NCBI RefSeq assembly: GCF_020521555.1
Contig: NZ_BPWA01000001.1
Location: 2,108,001 to 2,172,000 of the forward strand
From: Rodentibacter sp. JRC1
Lineage (GTDB): Bacteria > Pseudomonadota > Gammaproteobacteria > Enterobacterales > Pasteurellaceae
Direction: 5' to 3'
DNA: 64,000 nucleotides
The notes under the pieces were generated by a model. That model was not told the origin of the DNA and ran no database searches. It saw only the letters and a program-made list of their open reading frames with translations. Below are positions 18,952 to 28,424 of the stretch, piece by piece. The stretch's first letter is position 1, and each line of letters starts with the position of its first letter. The translations under genes and the position numbers were made by a program.

Positions 18952-19467
18952 ATGCGGAAAGGGGCAACATTAATCGAATTATTAATTGCTTTGGCGATTA
19001 TCAGTATTGCTTTGAGTTTTATCCTTCCCCTTTGGCAAAGGGATGATGACAAAATGATTTTAGCGAAAGAGCAACGTCGTCTTTATTTATTCCTACGGCA
19101 AATTCAAGCGCGGGCTGAAAATTCTTCTGAAATTTGGTTTATTTTGGCAAATCGTAACCCCGCAACACAGCAATGGTGTATGACCGCCCAAGTGAAAAAC
19201 GATAAACTTTGCGATTGCTTACATTCGACAAATTGCCCAAAGGAAGTTTACGCACATTTTTATTATCCTTACTTTGCGGAGAAAACGATGATTGTGAGCC
19301 CTAAAATTTACCCCGTGGAGGTTGCGCGTTTTAACGGCATCCGCAACACTATTGATTCCAACTGTTTTTTATTACAAGCAGGCGAGGAACGTACTCTTTT
19401 TTCTTTTTTTAATGTCGGTAGTTTGAAATTAAAACCGAATCAATCTGCCAGTGCTTGTACGAGATAA
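18952..19467 (+). CDS. comN: ComN, competence minor pseudopilin
   Basis: Type IV pilin-like protein of the DNA-uptake machinery, 171 aa. The N-terminus MRKG|ATLIELLIALAIISIAL has the prepilin peptidase site after Gly4 and the conserved Glu5. Six cysteines follow, in line with disulfide-bonded minor pilins. It is the first gene of comNOPQ, upstream of recC as in H. influenzae, and has a CRP-S-like site and an uptake word in its upstream region. Confidence 0.85.
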   Translation: MRKGATLIELLIALAIISIALSFILPLWQRDDDKMILAKEQRRLYLFLRQIQARAENSSEIWFILANRNPATQQWCMTAQVKNDKLCDCLHSTNCPKEVYAHFYYPYFAEKTMIVSPKIYPVEVARFNGIRNTIDSNCFLLQAGEERTLFSFFNVGSLKLKPNQSASACTR

Positions 19468-19471
19468 AATA

Positions 19472-20176
19472 ATGTTAAAAGGGCAAACTTTACTTAGCCT
19501 AATGATTTCATTGGCAATTTCTGCCGCACTTTTATTCGTGATTTCACAATTTTATGTGGATACGCAAATTCAAAATCAGAAAATCTTTTTACGTTTAAAA
19601 TTACAGGCGGAAATTCAACGTACGATCCAACTTATCGGCAAAGATCTGCGCCGTGCCGGTTTTCGGGCTCTCAACGATAAATTAATTGAAAGTAATCTGA
19701 ATTTGTTTGAATTAGATGAAAAGGGAAGTGCTTTGATAATTTCTCAGGCGAATAATGCCGCTCAAAATAGCTGTGTTTTGTTCTTTTATGATCTTGATGC
19801 AAATGGTTGTATCGGTGAAAAATACACTAAAAATACTTGTATCAATGGCAATCAAAATGTCGCAAAAGGTATCGAAAAAGAACTTTTCGGTTATAAATTG
19901 AATGGCAAAATGATCGAAACCAAGCAAACCTATAAAAATACAATTAAGGTAAATTGTCAATTCGGTGAATGTCAAAAAGCACTTCAACAAAGTGCCTGTA
20001 ATGCCGGAGGTGGTTGGACGGATTTACTGGACGAAAAGGAATATGAAATTACCCATCTGCAATTTAATCGTTTCGCAGAAGGAAAAGGGATAGAAATTCG
20101 GCTCGGCGGTAATTTAAAAAATTATCCGGAGATTCACTATGAAACCGCTATGGTGGTGGCACTTTGGAATCAATAA
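19472..20176 (+). CDS. comO: ComO, competence minor pseudopilin
   Basis: Second pseudopilin of the operon, 234 aa from the ATG at 19472 (MLKG|QTLLSLMISLAISAAL). An in-frame GTG at 19451 overlaps comN and would put charged residues before the prepilin site, so it is rejected. Residue 5 after cleavage is Ser rather than Glu. The region FLRLKLQAEIQRTIQLIGKDLRRAGFRA matches PilW/PpdB-type minor pilins. It overlaps comP. Confidence 0.83.
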   Translation: MLKGQTLLSLMISLAISAALLFVISQFYVDTQIQNQKIFLRLKLQAEIQRTIQLIGKDLRRAGFRALNDKLIESNLNLFELDEKGSALIISQANNAAQNSCVLFFYDLDANGCIGEKYTKNTCINGNQNVAKGIEKELFGYKLNGKMIETKQTYKNTIKVNCQFGECQKALQQSACNAGGGWTDLLDEKEYEITHLQFNRFAEGKGIEIRLGGNLKNYPEIHYETAMVVALWNQ

Positions 20177-20856
20177 AAGCGAAAAAAGGTATTGTTACCA
20201 CCGCAATTTTGATCTTTATTTCCGGGCTATTAATGGTGATTTTATTATTTGATGATAGTACCCTGCGTTTCTTTCTCGCCCAGCAAATGCAGCGAAAACA
20301 TTATGTAGAGCGTACATTAACCTTACAAAAAATGACCTCAGCCGAAAAACAAAATGCCTGTAAAAACTTGCCTTTGGATAATTCGGAGAAGGTTCGGCAG
20401 ATTTCTATTACGTTAGATGGTGCGAACGATGCGATTCAATATTCGCTTTGGTGTCAGCGTGTCGCGATATTTAAGAAAACGCCCACGAAAGGGGTTAATC
20501 AAGGCTTATTCGATCATTTTATCCGTATGGAAAATCTTAGTGAATTTCGACCGCACTTTTTACGACCTGCAAACCCGTTGCTGTCAAACCAAATACCGCA
20601 AATTTATTGGTTTGATCAAAATCAGGCAACTTGGGAAATCAGTGGCAAGGTACAAGGGATTTTGATTGCCGAAGGTGATTTAACGCTTCGAGGAAACGGG
20701 CGAATTAGCGGTGCGATCATCACAGGTGGAACTTTAACCTTAGAAGGCGTTACGGTGGCTTATGGCAAAAAAGTGATCGAACCTTTGGTGTGGCAATATA
20801 GCAAATGGCAGTTGGCGGAGAAAAGCTGGAGTGATTTTAAAATATCAAGTGAATAG
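20164..20856 (+). CDS. comP: ComP, competence operon protein, TTG start
   Basis: A 230-aa protein beginning at TTG (20164), since no ATG or GTG lies before its hydrophobic segment. The N-terminus KKG|IVTTAILIFISGLLMVILLF resembles a pseudopilin without Glu5. The C-terminal half contains the Gly/Ile-rich run GILIAEGDLTLRGNGRISG, as in PilX/PpdC-type proteins. It overlaps the comO stop by 13 bases and comQ by 26 bases, so the genes are translationally coupled. Confidence 0.75.
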   Translation: MESIKAKKGIVTTAILIFISGLLMVILLFDDSTLRFFLAQQMQRKHYVERTLTLQKMTSAEKQNACKNLPLDNSEKVRQISITLDGANDAIQYSLWCQRVAIFKKTPTKGVNQGLFDHFIRMENLSEFRPHFLRPANPLLSNQIPQIYWFDQNQATWEISGKVQGILIAEGDLTLRGNGRISGAIITGGTLTLEGVTVAYGKKVIEPLVWQYSKWQLAEKSWSDFKISSE

Positions 20857-21136
20857 GGGAATGTCGTTGGTTTCCGTAATGTTTACGCTTGCATTGTTTA
20901 GTGCGTTATTTTTAGTATTTAGTCGGTGGACGGCAAGTCAGCGCAAAAGTGCGGTCAAAATCTATTATGATTTTCAAGCGTTACAGATTGCCGAAAATCA
21001 GTCGCAACGGCAATTTTTAGGCGTGCCTTGTGAGCAATACGTGCAACAAAACGGTGTGAAATTTCGAGTGCAATGCCAAAGTGATAAGGTGGTGGTTCGG
21101 TATCCGAAAGGTGAATTCTCGTTGAAAACCGAGTAA
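20831..21136 (+). CDS. comQ: ComQ, small pseudopilin
   Basis: Fourth gene of comNOPQ, 101 aa, with N-terminus NRG|MSLVSVMFTLALFSALFLVF, a prepilin-like site without Glu5. It starts with GTG at 20831; a second GTG at 20849 is equally close to the hydrophobic segment and cannot be excluded. Two cysteines near the C-terminus (VPCEQY, VQCQSD) may form a disulfide. recC begins 43 bp later. Confidence 0.75.
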   Translation: MILKYQVNRGMSLVSVMFTLALFSALFLVFSRWTASQRKSAVKIYYDFQALQIAENQSQRQFLGVPCEQYVQQNGVKFRVQCQSDKVVVRYPKGEFSLKTE

Positions 21137-21179
21137 AATAATGCACATTATTTTGCCTTTCCCATCATAGGTTGCCGCG

Positions 21180-24100
21180 GTGTTTATCGTTTATTATTCT
21201 AACCAACTTGAAAAACAAAAAGAGATTCTTGCCGAAGTATTTAAAAATCTTCTCCCTGAAGATCCTTTCCAACAAGACATTATTTTGGTGCAAAGTCCGG
21301 GAATGGCACAATGGCTACAAATGGCGTTGGCAAAGAAAAATGGAATTTCCGCTAATTTGACTTTCCCGATGCCGGCAACCTTTATTTGGCAACTTTATGC
21401 GGATAATTTACCGGCGGTTGCTTTGCAAAATCCATTTGATAAAGATGCAATGATGTGGCGTTTAATGGATTTGATTCCTGACTTTTTAACGCTGGAAAGT
21501 TTTGCGCCTTTGCGTCATTATTTGGCTTCTTCGCACCATTCCGAACAATATAAACGCTATCAACTCAGTCGTAAAATCGCCGATTTATTCGACCAATACT
21601 TAGTTTATCGCCCCGAATGGATTTTTGCTTGGGAAAGGGAGGAAGATGAAAATATTACAGTGCAAATTAAAATGCAACAATCTCACTTAAATGAAACATT
21701 GTTGCAACAAATTCAAGATAATGTAGCGTGGCAAGGGATATTATGGCGTGCATTAGTGGCAAAGGTAAAAGCGGATTTGGGCGATCAAGCTATGCACCGT
21801 GCCGCCTTACACGAGCAATTTTTATCCCTATTAAATAATAAAGAGCGGGCTAAAAAATTGCCCGAACGCATATTTATTTTTGGTATTTCGGCATTACCAA
21901 CGGCATATTTGTCCATTCTGCAAGCAATGTCATCGGAGGTGGATATCCATCTATTCTTCAATAATCCAAGTCAAGAATATTGGGGTGATCTTCGTGATTT
22001 GCGTATGGATTATTTACGCTCCCGTATGCGCCGAGATTATCAAAAACAAAACGAAATTCGACCGCTCTTTTCGGTAGGGCAAATATCACAATTAGAAAAA
22101 GGCGACCTTGAGACGACTTATCACGATGAAAATCTCCAAATCGGTAATCCGCTGCTTGCCGCTTGGGGGAAAATGGGACGTGATTTTCTTTACACTTTGG
22201 TGCGGGATGAAGAGCGGGTTGAAACTTACTCTGTAAACGCTTATGAGGATATTTCAAATTCGACCCTACTTGGTCAGCTACAATCTCATATTTTGCATTT
22301 AGAAAACCGCCCTTTAAAAATTGAAAAAAATGACCGCACTTTAAGTATTCATTCCTGCCATAGTGCGATGCGGGAAGTGGAAGTATTGCGTGATTATCTA
22401 CTGGGCTTATTCAATCAGGATCCGACATTAACCCCAAAAGATATTGTCGTTATGGTGGCGGATATTAACCAATATACCCCTTATATTCAGGCTATTTTCG
22501 GGCAAAAAAATGGTAATGCACCCTTAATTCCGTTCTCCATTTCCGATAACAAATTATCGGAAAGTGATGTACTGGTTTCCAGTTATTTAACCTTATTGCG
22601 TTTGAAAGAAAGTACGTTTAGTGCGGAAGAAATATTAACTTTATTAGATGTTCCGGCAATGCGGGAACGTTTTAATATTTCTCTTTCCGATTTGCCTTTA
22701 GTGCGTGAGTGGGTGGCGGATGCCGGCATTCGTTTCGGTTTGCAAAAACAACAAAACGGCGTGAATTTCAATTCTTGGCAAGCGGGTTTGGAACGTATGG
22801 TACTAGGTTATGCTATGCGGGAAGAACACGGTGTCTGGCAAGAAAGTCTCGGATTGGATAGTAGTTACGGCTTGAAAGGTTTGCTTGCCGGTAAATTATC
22901 ACATTTTTTCTCTGTCCTTTCGGCTTGGTATGAAGAACTTCAACATACTCATTCTATGGAAAAATGGCGTGAAATATTAACCGCACTTTTAACAGACTTT
23001 TTTGTGCAAAACGAAGAAACAAAGGACACATTGTTTTATATCCAAGAGAAGATTAACGAGATAGCGGAGCTGTTAGCCGAGCTTCATTTTGATACGCCGC
23101 TACAGGCTGATGTGATTGCCGATGTGATGACGATAAAATTAGAAGAAGCCCCAAACAGTCTGAAATTTTTAGCCGGAAACGTGAATTTTTGCACATTATT
23201 ACCAATGCGTTCCGTGCCCTTTAAAGTGGTGTGTTTGTTGGGGATGAACGAGGCGGATTATCCACGCACGCAAACACCAAACAGCTTTGATTTAATGCAA
23301 TATCACCATCAAAAAGGCGATCGTGTACGCCGTGATGACGATCGTTATTTATTCCTCGAAGCCTTGCTTGCGGCGAGAGATTATTGTTATATCAGTTATA
23401 TCGGGCGTTCAATTATTGATAATCAACCGAAAGCACCTTCCGTATTGGTAACGCAACTGCTGGACTATGTTAATCACAGTCAAACGGATGAACAAAAAAT
23501 AGTAGTTCAACAACATAGCATGACAGCATTTAGCCCGAACAACTTCAAAAACACCGAAAATTTTGACCGCTCTTTTGCCGACAAATGGTTGCCGATGGCA
23601 AAAATAGACGCTAGCGCGCAGCAAAAAGAATTTATCGTGAAGATGGACAATAAGGAAAACATTACGGAAATTGAGCTGGATCGTTTCGTGAGTTTTGTGG
23701 AAAATCCGGTGAAATTTTTCTTTGAAAAACAATTAGGCGTATATTTTCGTGACGAAGATGATCGTATTGCCGACAGCGAAAATTTTGTCTTAAGCGGATT
23801 GGATAAATATGCTCTGAATAATGCGTTGATTTATACGGATGAAGATAAATTTGATGAATATTTTGCGCAAGCTAGGGTAAAAGGCGTGCTGCCACGGGCT
23901 CAATTTGGCAAGGTTGCAGCAGAAACGGTGCGGGATACTGTGCTGGAATTTAAAGAAAAAATTGAAGAGCTTGGCAAACCGCATAATGCTTCTATTGATT
24001 TTAATTTGGATGTTTTGTGGGGCGATAAAACTCAATCGGTTCGTTTATTCGGCTATATGGAAAATTTATTTGAGGGGGAGCAGGTAATTGAATGGCGTTT

Positions 24101-24578
24101 TGCCGATTACAAAGAACGCTATCGTATTCGCCCTTGGCTTTATTATTTGCTCCGGCTTGTGACACAAAATAATGCAATGCCGCCGATTTTAATCACTAAA
24201 GATAAGCGGATCGAATTTTCACCAATAACGCCTGAAGCCGCCTTGGATCAGCTACGAATTTATGTGCAGGCTTATTTGCAAAGTCAATTTGAAATTCAAC
24301 TGATTCCAACCGTGGATAAAATCACCGATTTTATTGTAAGAGAGGAAAGTGCGGTCTATTTTGAATCGATTTTAGAAAAACTCAAAAAATTAGCGGAAGA
24401 TAATAAATTTGGTAACCATACCAAAAAAGCCGATCCCTATTGGGCTCGTGTGTTGGCACAAACCACAAAATTTGAGAAGGAAGAAAATTTAGCCGTACTA
24501 ATAGAGCAAACGAAAAATTGGTTCGGATTAATGTTTGCCGAATCGGAGAAGAAAACGGTTAAGAAAGGCGGAAAGTAA
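21180..24578 (+). CDS. recC: Exonuclease V gamma subunit RecC
   Basis: Subunit of RecBCD that recognises Chi and splits the duplex during end resection. 1132 aa, close to the E. coli length. The N-terminus VYYSNQLEKQKEILAEV and ILVQSPGMAQWLQMALAKKNGISAN match the family, as do DLFDQYLVYRPEWI and the PD-(D/E)xK-like C-terminus. The start is GTG at 21180 (MFIVYYSN). It follows comNOPQ as in H. influenzae and carries four AAGTGCGGT uptake words. recB and recD are not in the window. Confidence 0.95.
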   Translation: MFIVYYSNQLEKQKEILAEVFKNLLPEDPFQQDIILVQSPGMAQWLQMALAKKNGISANLTFPMPATFIWQLYADNLPAVALQNPFDKDAMMWRLMDLIPDFLTLESFAPLRHYLASSHHSEQYKRYQLSRKIADLFDQYLVYRPEWIFAWEREEDENITVQIKMQQSHLNETLLQQIQDNVAWQGILWRALVAKVKADLGDQAMHRAALHEQFLSLLNNKERAKKLPERIFIFGISALPTAYLSILQAMSSEVDIHLFFNNPSQEYWGDLRDLRMDYLRSRMRRDYQKQNEIRPLFSVGQISQLEKGDLETTYHDENLQIGNPLLAAWGKMGRDFLYTLVRDEERVETYSVNAYEDISNSTLLGQLQSHILHLENRPLKIEKNDRTLSIHSCHSAMREVEVLRDYLLGLFNQDPTLTPKDIVVMVADINQYTPYIQAIFGQKNGNAPLIPFSISDNKLSESDVLVSSYLTLLRLKESTFSAEEILTLLDVPAMRERFNISLSDLPLVREWVADAGIRFGLQKQQNGVNFNSWQAGLERMVLGYAMREEHGVWQESLGLDSSYGLKGLLAGKLSHFFSVLSAWYEELQHTHSMEKWREILTALLTDFFVQNEETKDTLFYIQEKINEIAELLAELHFDTPLQADVIADVMTIKLEEAPNSLKFLAGNVNFCTLLPMRSVPFKVVCLLGMNEADYPRTQTPNSFDLMQYHHQKGDRVRRDDDRYLFLEALLAARDYCYISYIGRSIIDNQPKAPSVLVTQLLDYVNHSQTDEQKIVVQQHSMTAFSPNNFKNTENFDRSFADKWLPMAKIDASAQQKEFIVKMDNKENITEIELDRFVSFVENPVKFFFEKQLGVYFRDEDDRIADSENFVLSGLDKYALNNALIYTDEDKFDEYFAQARVKGVLPRAQFGKVAAETVRDTVLEFKEKIEELGKPHNASIDFNLDVLWGDKTQSVRLFGYMENLFEGEQVIEWRFADYKERYRIRPWLYYLLRLVTQNNAMPPILITKDKRIEFSPITPEAALDQLRIYVQAYLQSQFEIQLIPTVDKITDFIVREESAVYFESILEKLKKLAEDNKFGNHTKKADPYWARVLAQTTKFEKEENLAVLIEQTKNWFGLMFAESEKKTVKKGGK

Positions 24579-24636
24579 ATCGTCAAAAGAGACTTTTTTT
24601 GTTAAGATATCGCCCCCTCTTTGATAAGGATGTCCT

Positions 24637-25086
24637 ATGCATTGTCCATTTTGTTCTACGGAAGAAACCAAGGTTATTGACAGCCGTTTGGTTTCGGATG
24701 GTTATCAGGTTCGCCGTCGCCGTGAGTGCGGTAATTGCCATGAGCGTTTTACAACCTTTGAAACAGCAGAGTTAGTGATACCGAAAATTATTAAAACCGA
24801 TGGCTCTCGTGAGCCTTTTAATGAAGATAAGCTTCGTAGCGGCATCTTGCATGCATTGGAAAAACGTCCGGTGAGTTCTGATGACGTGGAAAAAGCCATT
24901 AATCACATCATTATTCAGCTGCGTGCCACGGGGGAGCGTGAAGTACCAAGTCAATTGGTAGGCAAACTCGCCATGAATGCGCTAAAAGGGTTGGATAAAG
25001 TCGCTTATATTCGTTTCGCCTCAGTCTATTTGAGCTTTGATAACATCAACCAATTTACTAAAGAAATCGAAAGTCTGAAGGATTAA
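24637..25086 (+). CDS. nrdR: NrdR, ribonucleotide reductase repressor
   Basis: ATP/dATP-sensing repressor of nrd genes, 149 aa. The N-terminal zinc ribbon has MHCPFC and CGNCHERF. The ATP-cone domain follows ([24 protein letters not shown]). ATAAGGA precedes the ATG. It heads nrdR-ribD-degS, with ribD starting two bases after its stop. Confidence 0.98.
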   Translation: MHCPFCSTEETKVIDSRLVSDGYQVRRRRECGNCHERFTTFETAELVIPKIIKTDGSREPFNEDKLRSGILHALEKRPVSSDDVEKAINHIIIQLRATGEREVPSQLVGKLAMNALKGLDKVAYIRFASVYLSFDNINQFTKEIESLKD

Positions 25087-25088
25087 AT

Positions 25089-26207
25089 ATGTCTGAGTTT
25101 TCCGAGCAGGATCACCGATTTATGCAACGTGCGTTAGATTTAGCGGCGAAAGGTGTATATACCACTTCACCGAATCCTAGCGTGGGCTGTGTGTTGGTAA
25201 AAGAGGGGAAGATTGTAGGTGAGGGTTTTCACTTCAAAGCAGGGCAACCGCACGCAGAACGTGTTGCTTTGACACAAGCAGGGGATAAAGCAAAAGGAGC
25301 GACAGCTTACGTAACCCTAGAGCCTTGTTCGCATTATGGACGTACTCCGCCTTGTGCATTGGGTTTAATTGAAGCCGGTGTGGTGAAAGTAGTTGCCGCA
25401 ATGCAAGATCCGAATCCGCAAGTTGCAGGTAAAGGATTAAAAATGCTCGCGGAGGCAGGCATTGAAAGTGCGGTCAATTTATTGAACGATTTTGCCGAAA
25501 ATCTTAATAAGGGTTTTTTGAAACGAATGCGTCAAGATGTGCCTTTCGTTCAACTGAAATTAGCTATGAGCCTTGATGGCAGAACGGCGATGGCAAGTGG
25601 TGAAAGTAAATGGATTACGGGGGCGGCTTCTCGTTCCGATGTTCAAAAAATGCGGGCAAAATCATCCGCACTTTTATCAACATCGTCAACCGTATTAGCG
25701 GATGACCCGAGTTTAAACGTGCGTTGGAACGATTTTCCCGATGATCTTAAAAAAGATTATGCTAAAGAAACCGTGCGACAACCCATTCGAGTGATTTTGG
25801 ATTCCAAACATCGCATTCAACCTACTCACAAATTATTTGAAACGAACTCTCCTGTTTGGTTGGTTTCAAGCGAAGCACGGGATCTTTCGAATTTTCCCGA
25901 TTTTTGCGAACAAATACTTCTGCCTAAAGAAAATTTATTATCCGAATTGATGATTGAATTGGGGAAACGGCAAATCAATACCCTTTGGGTAGAAGCAGGT
26001 GCAAATTTAGCCGGTAGTTTGATTGAGCAAAAATTAGCGGATGAACTTATAATTTATATTGCACCGAAATTATTGGGTGATCAGGCTCGTGGGCTATGCC
26101 GACTTCCTCATTTATTACAGTTGGCGGATGCACCTTTGTGGCAATTAGAGGAATTTCAACAAATCGGCGATGATATAAAATTAACTTACAAGCCGAAAGG
26201 ATCTTAA
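25089..26207 (+). CDS. ribD: Bifunctional riboflavin deaminase/reductase RibD
   Basis: Carries out two steps of riboflavin synthesis: pyrimidine deamination and ribose side-chain reduction. 372 aa. The N-terminal deaminase has the zinc motifs HAERVAL and PCSHYGRTPPC; the C-terminal reductase domain has KLAMSLDGRTA and LWVEAGANLAGSL. It lies between nrdR and degS, with starts and stops almost abutting. Confidence 0.98.
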   Translation: MSEFSEQDHRFMQRALDLAAKGVYTTSPNPSVGCVLVKEGKIVGEGFHFKAGQPHAERVALTQAGDKAKGATAYVTLEPCSHYGRTPPCALGLIEAGVVKVVAAMQDPNPQVAGKGLKMLAEAGIESAVNLLNDFAENLNKGFLKRMRQDVPFVQLKLAMSLDGRTAMASGESKWITGAASRSDVQKMRAKSSALLSTSSTVLADDPSLNVRWNDFPDDLKKDYAKETVRQPIRVILDSKHRIQPTHKLFETNSPVWLVSSEARDLSNFPDFCEQILLPKENLLSELMIELGKRQINTLWVEAGANLAGSLIEQKLADELIIYIAPKLLGDQARGLCRLPHLLQLADAPLWQLEEFQQIGDDIKLTYKPKGS

Positions 26208-27227
26208 ATGTTTAAAAAACTTTTTCATGCCGCCCTTTGGGGGTTAGCCGCCGCTGGTGTTATTCTTTTTGCAGTACCTCGGTTAAATACGAATAGCATC
26301 ACGACTTCAGATGATATTATGTCTTTCAAAAATGCGGTGCGGATTGCTTCTCCTGCGGTGGTGAATGTATATAACCGTTCTTTTTCATCAGCTAGCATTA
26401 ATGATAATGACAGGTTACAAGTGAATAACTTAGGTTCCGGCGTTATTATGAGCCAAGACGGTTATATTCTCACCAATAAACACGTTATCCAAAATGCCGA
26501 TCAAATCGTAGTGGCATTACAAAACGGAAATATTTATGAAGCGAATCTGGTTGGGGCGGATAATTTAACGGATCTTGCCGTCTTGAAGATTCATGCGAAT
26601 AATCTTTCCACGATTCCGCAAAATCCAAAACGTCAAGTGCATGTAGGAGATATAGCCCTTGCTATCGGTAATCCTTACAACTTAGGGCAAAGTGTTTCGC
26701 AAGGGATTATCAGTGCAGTCGGGCGCAGTGCAGTAGGGGATTCGCTGGGCAGACAAAATTTCATACAAACGGATGCTTCAATTAATCGTGGTAATTCAGG
26801 TGGCGCATTAATTAACTCTGCCGGAGAATTGGTGGGAATCAGTACATTGAGTATTGGTAAAACTTCAAACGAAATTGCCGAAGGTTTGAATTTTGCGATT
26901 CCAATGGATATTGCAAATGATGTGTTGCATAAAATTATTCGTGATGGTCGTGTCATTCGTGGCTATTTTGGCGTACAAAGTGATATTAGCTCCGGTCGGG
27001 AAGGTATCGTGATTACCGCAGTAAGCCCTAATAGCCCGGCAGAAAAGGCGGGTATTCAAGTGGGCGATGTGATTTTGAAATTAAATAATCAGGAGGGGAT
27101 TTCCGCCCCTGAAATTATGCAAATCATTTCAAATACCAAACCAAATACACAGGTTATGGTTACTATTGCCCGTTTGGGGAGAATATTTGATTTACCGGTG
27201 ATGGTTGAGGAATTGCCGTCTAATTAG
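26208..27227 (+). CDS. degS: DegS, envelope stress site-1 protease
   Basis: Periplasmic serine protease that cuts RseA to release sigma E. 339 aa with a single N-terminal membrane anchor ([16 protein letters not shown]), the trypsin-like triad His in TNKHVI (~residue 93), Asp in LTDLAVLK (~124) and Ser in RGNSGGAL (~196), and one C-terminal PDZ domain ([24 protein letters not shown]). The single PDZ and the anchor distinguish it from DegP/DegQ. The start abuts the ribD stop. Confidence 0.96.
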   Translation: MFKKLFHAALWGLAAAGVILFAVPRLNTNSITTSDDIMSFKNAVRIASPAVVNVYNRSFSSASINDNDRLQVNNLGSGVIMSQDGYILTNKHVIQNADQIVVALQNGNIYEANLVGADNLTDLAVLKIHANNLSTIPQNPKRQVHVGDIALAIGNPYNLGQSVSQGIISAVGRSAVGDSLGRQNFIQTDASINRGNSGGALINSAGELVGISTLSIGKTSNEIAEGLNFAIPMDIANDVLHKIIRDGRVIRGYFGVQSDISSGREGIVITAVSPNSPAEKAGIQVGDVILKLNNQEGISAPEIMQIISNTKPNTQVMVTIARLGRIFDLPVMVEELPSN

Positions 27228-27234
27228 AGGTTGT

Positions 27235-27828
27235 ATGGAAATTAAAACCAGCCATTTTTTTGCTTGTTTGGATCGCCTGCGTTTGATCCAACGTTGGTCG
27301 TTAATGCGTAATATCGAAAAGGAAAATCTTGCCGAACATAGTTTACAGGTGGCATTCGTGGCACAAGCCTTGGCTGTTATCAAAAATAAATTTTTTGCCG
27401 GTAAAACCAATCCCGAACGTATTGCCGTGATTGCGATGTATCACGATACTTCCGAAATTTTTACCGGTGATTTACCTACCCCGATCAAATATTTCAACCC
27501 TGAAATCACACAAGCTTATAAACATATTGAAAGTGCTGCGGAATTGCATCTTATCAGCCTTTTACCTGCCGAATTACAAGGGGAATTCACACCTTATCTT
27601 GACAGTGAAACCTTTTCGGAAGAAGAAAAACATATCGTAAAACAAGCGGACTTAATTTGCGCTTACATTAAAGCCCAATTTGAATTGGAACACGGCAACC
27701 AAGAATTTAAAGCCGCCAAAAACCGTTTAGAAACCCTTATGCAGCAATGGCATAGCCAAGAAATGGATTACTTTCTTCAAGTGTTCCTGCCTAGTTTCGG
27801 GCGGTCTTTAGATGAGATTGCTTTGTAG
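27235..27828 (+). CDS. yfbR: 5'-deoxynucleotidase YfbR
   Basis: HD-domain phosphohydrolase acting on deoxyribonucleoside 5'-monophosphates, 197 aa. HD residues are seen in [30 protein letters not shown] and [10 protein letters not shown]. The ATG at 27235 ([15 protein letters not shown]) matches the E. coli start; the in-frame upstream start overlaps degS. It is the last core gene before the decayed stretch and the CRISPR island. Confidence 0.95.
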   Translation: MEIKTSHFFACLDRLRLIQRWSLMRNIEKENLAEHSLQVAFVAQALAVIKNKFFAGKTNPERIAVIAMYHDTSEIFTGDLPTPIKYFNPEITQAYKHIESAAELHLISLLPAELQGEFTPYLDSETFSEEEKHIVKQADLICAYIKAQFELEHGNQEFKAAKNRLETLMQQWHSQEMDYFLQVFLPSFGRSLDEIAL

Positions 27829-28306
27829 AGTTGTAGATATAAGAAAAGGTTTTATTCTCTAAATACCAATATGTAAATTCTTATAAAGCTCATTTTTACG
27901 ACTTGATTTAAGTTTTTTCCAGCTTCTGATTTTGGGCTTTCTCGTTAATTTTCGAATAATGTCCGCTACTTGATGAAATTGATAAAGTTAAACGGAAATG
28001 TTGTGGAAGCCTGCTAAAAATCTGCGATGGTCAACTAATGCTTGAATCTTATAATCTTTTTATTGATGGAATCTTTTCAATATATTATTAGATCGTTATT
28101 ACTGAACAACTAAATTTTCCAGAGTGTTGTTTATAAGTTTTCTTTCCATCGGAATATTGTTGATAAATTAATTCAGGATTTATTTGAATTTTAAGGGAAA
28201 TAATTTGAAACAGGATGCATTTTGATAGCGTGGAACATTATTTCTAATACTGTATTTTGGAATATGTCTTTTGGAAAAAAATGGACAAGTCTTTTATTCA
28301 TTTCCA
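27829..28306. other. Non-coding stretch with decayed minus-strand reading frame
   Basis: No intact gene. On the minus strand about 27875-28065 reads as a plausible protein fragment (ALVDHRRFLAGFHNISV, one stop, LYQFHQVADIIRKL, KIRSWKKLKSSRKNELY) and the bases to ~28300 give further short fragments in other frames. This looks like a pseudogene at the border between core genome and CRISPR island. I cannot name the family. Confidence 0.4.
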
Positions 28307-28353
28307 AAAAAATAGCTTAAAGCCTTACAATATAAGCATTTAAGCTATTTTTT
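28307..28353. terminator. Terminator of the cas10-csm-cas6 operon
   Basis: AAAAAATAGCTTAAA (28307-28321) pairs with TTTAAGCTATTTTTT (28339-28353) around a 17-base loop. It lies 72 bp past the cas6 stop, with T runs in both directions. Confidence 0.75.
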
Positions 28354-28424
28354 TATCAACTATTTTATCTACCATGTCTATTTTGAACACTAAACGATAG
28401 TTAATTTTTCTGTTGTACCAAACT

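Noticed and set aside
27829..28424. Insertion sequence at the left border of the island
   Set aside because: No transposase or terminal inverted repeats identified; only unclear decayed fragments.
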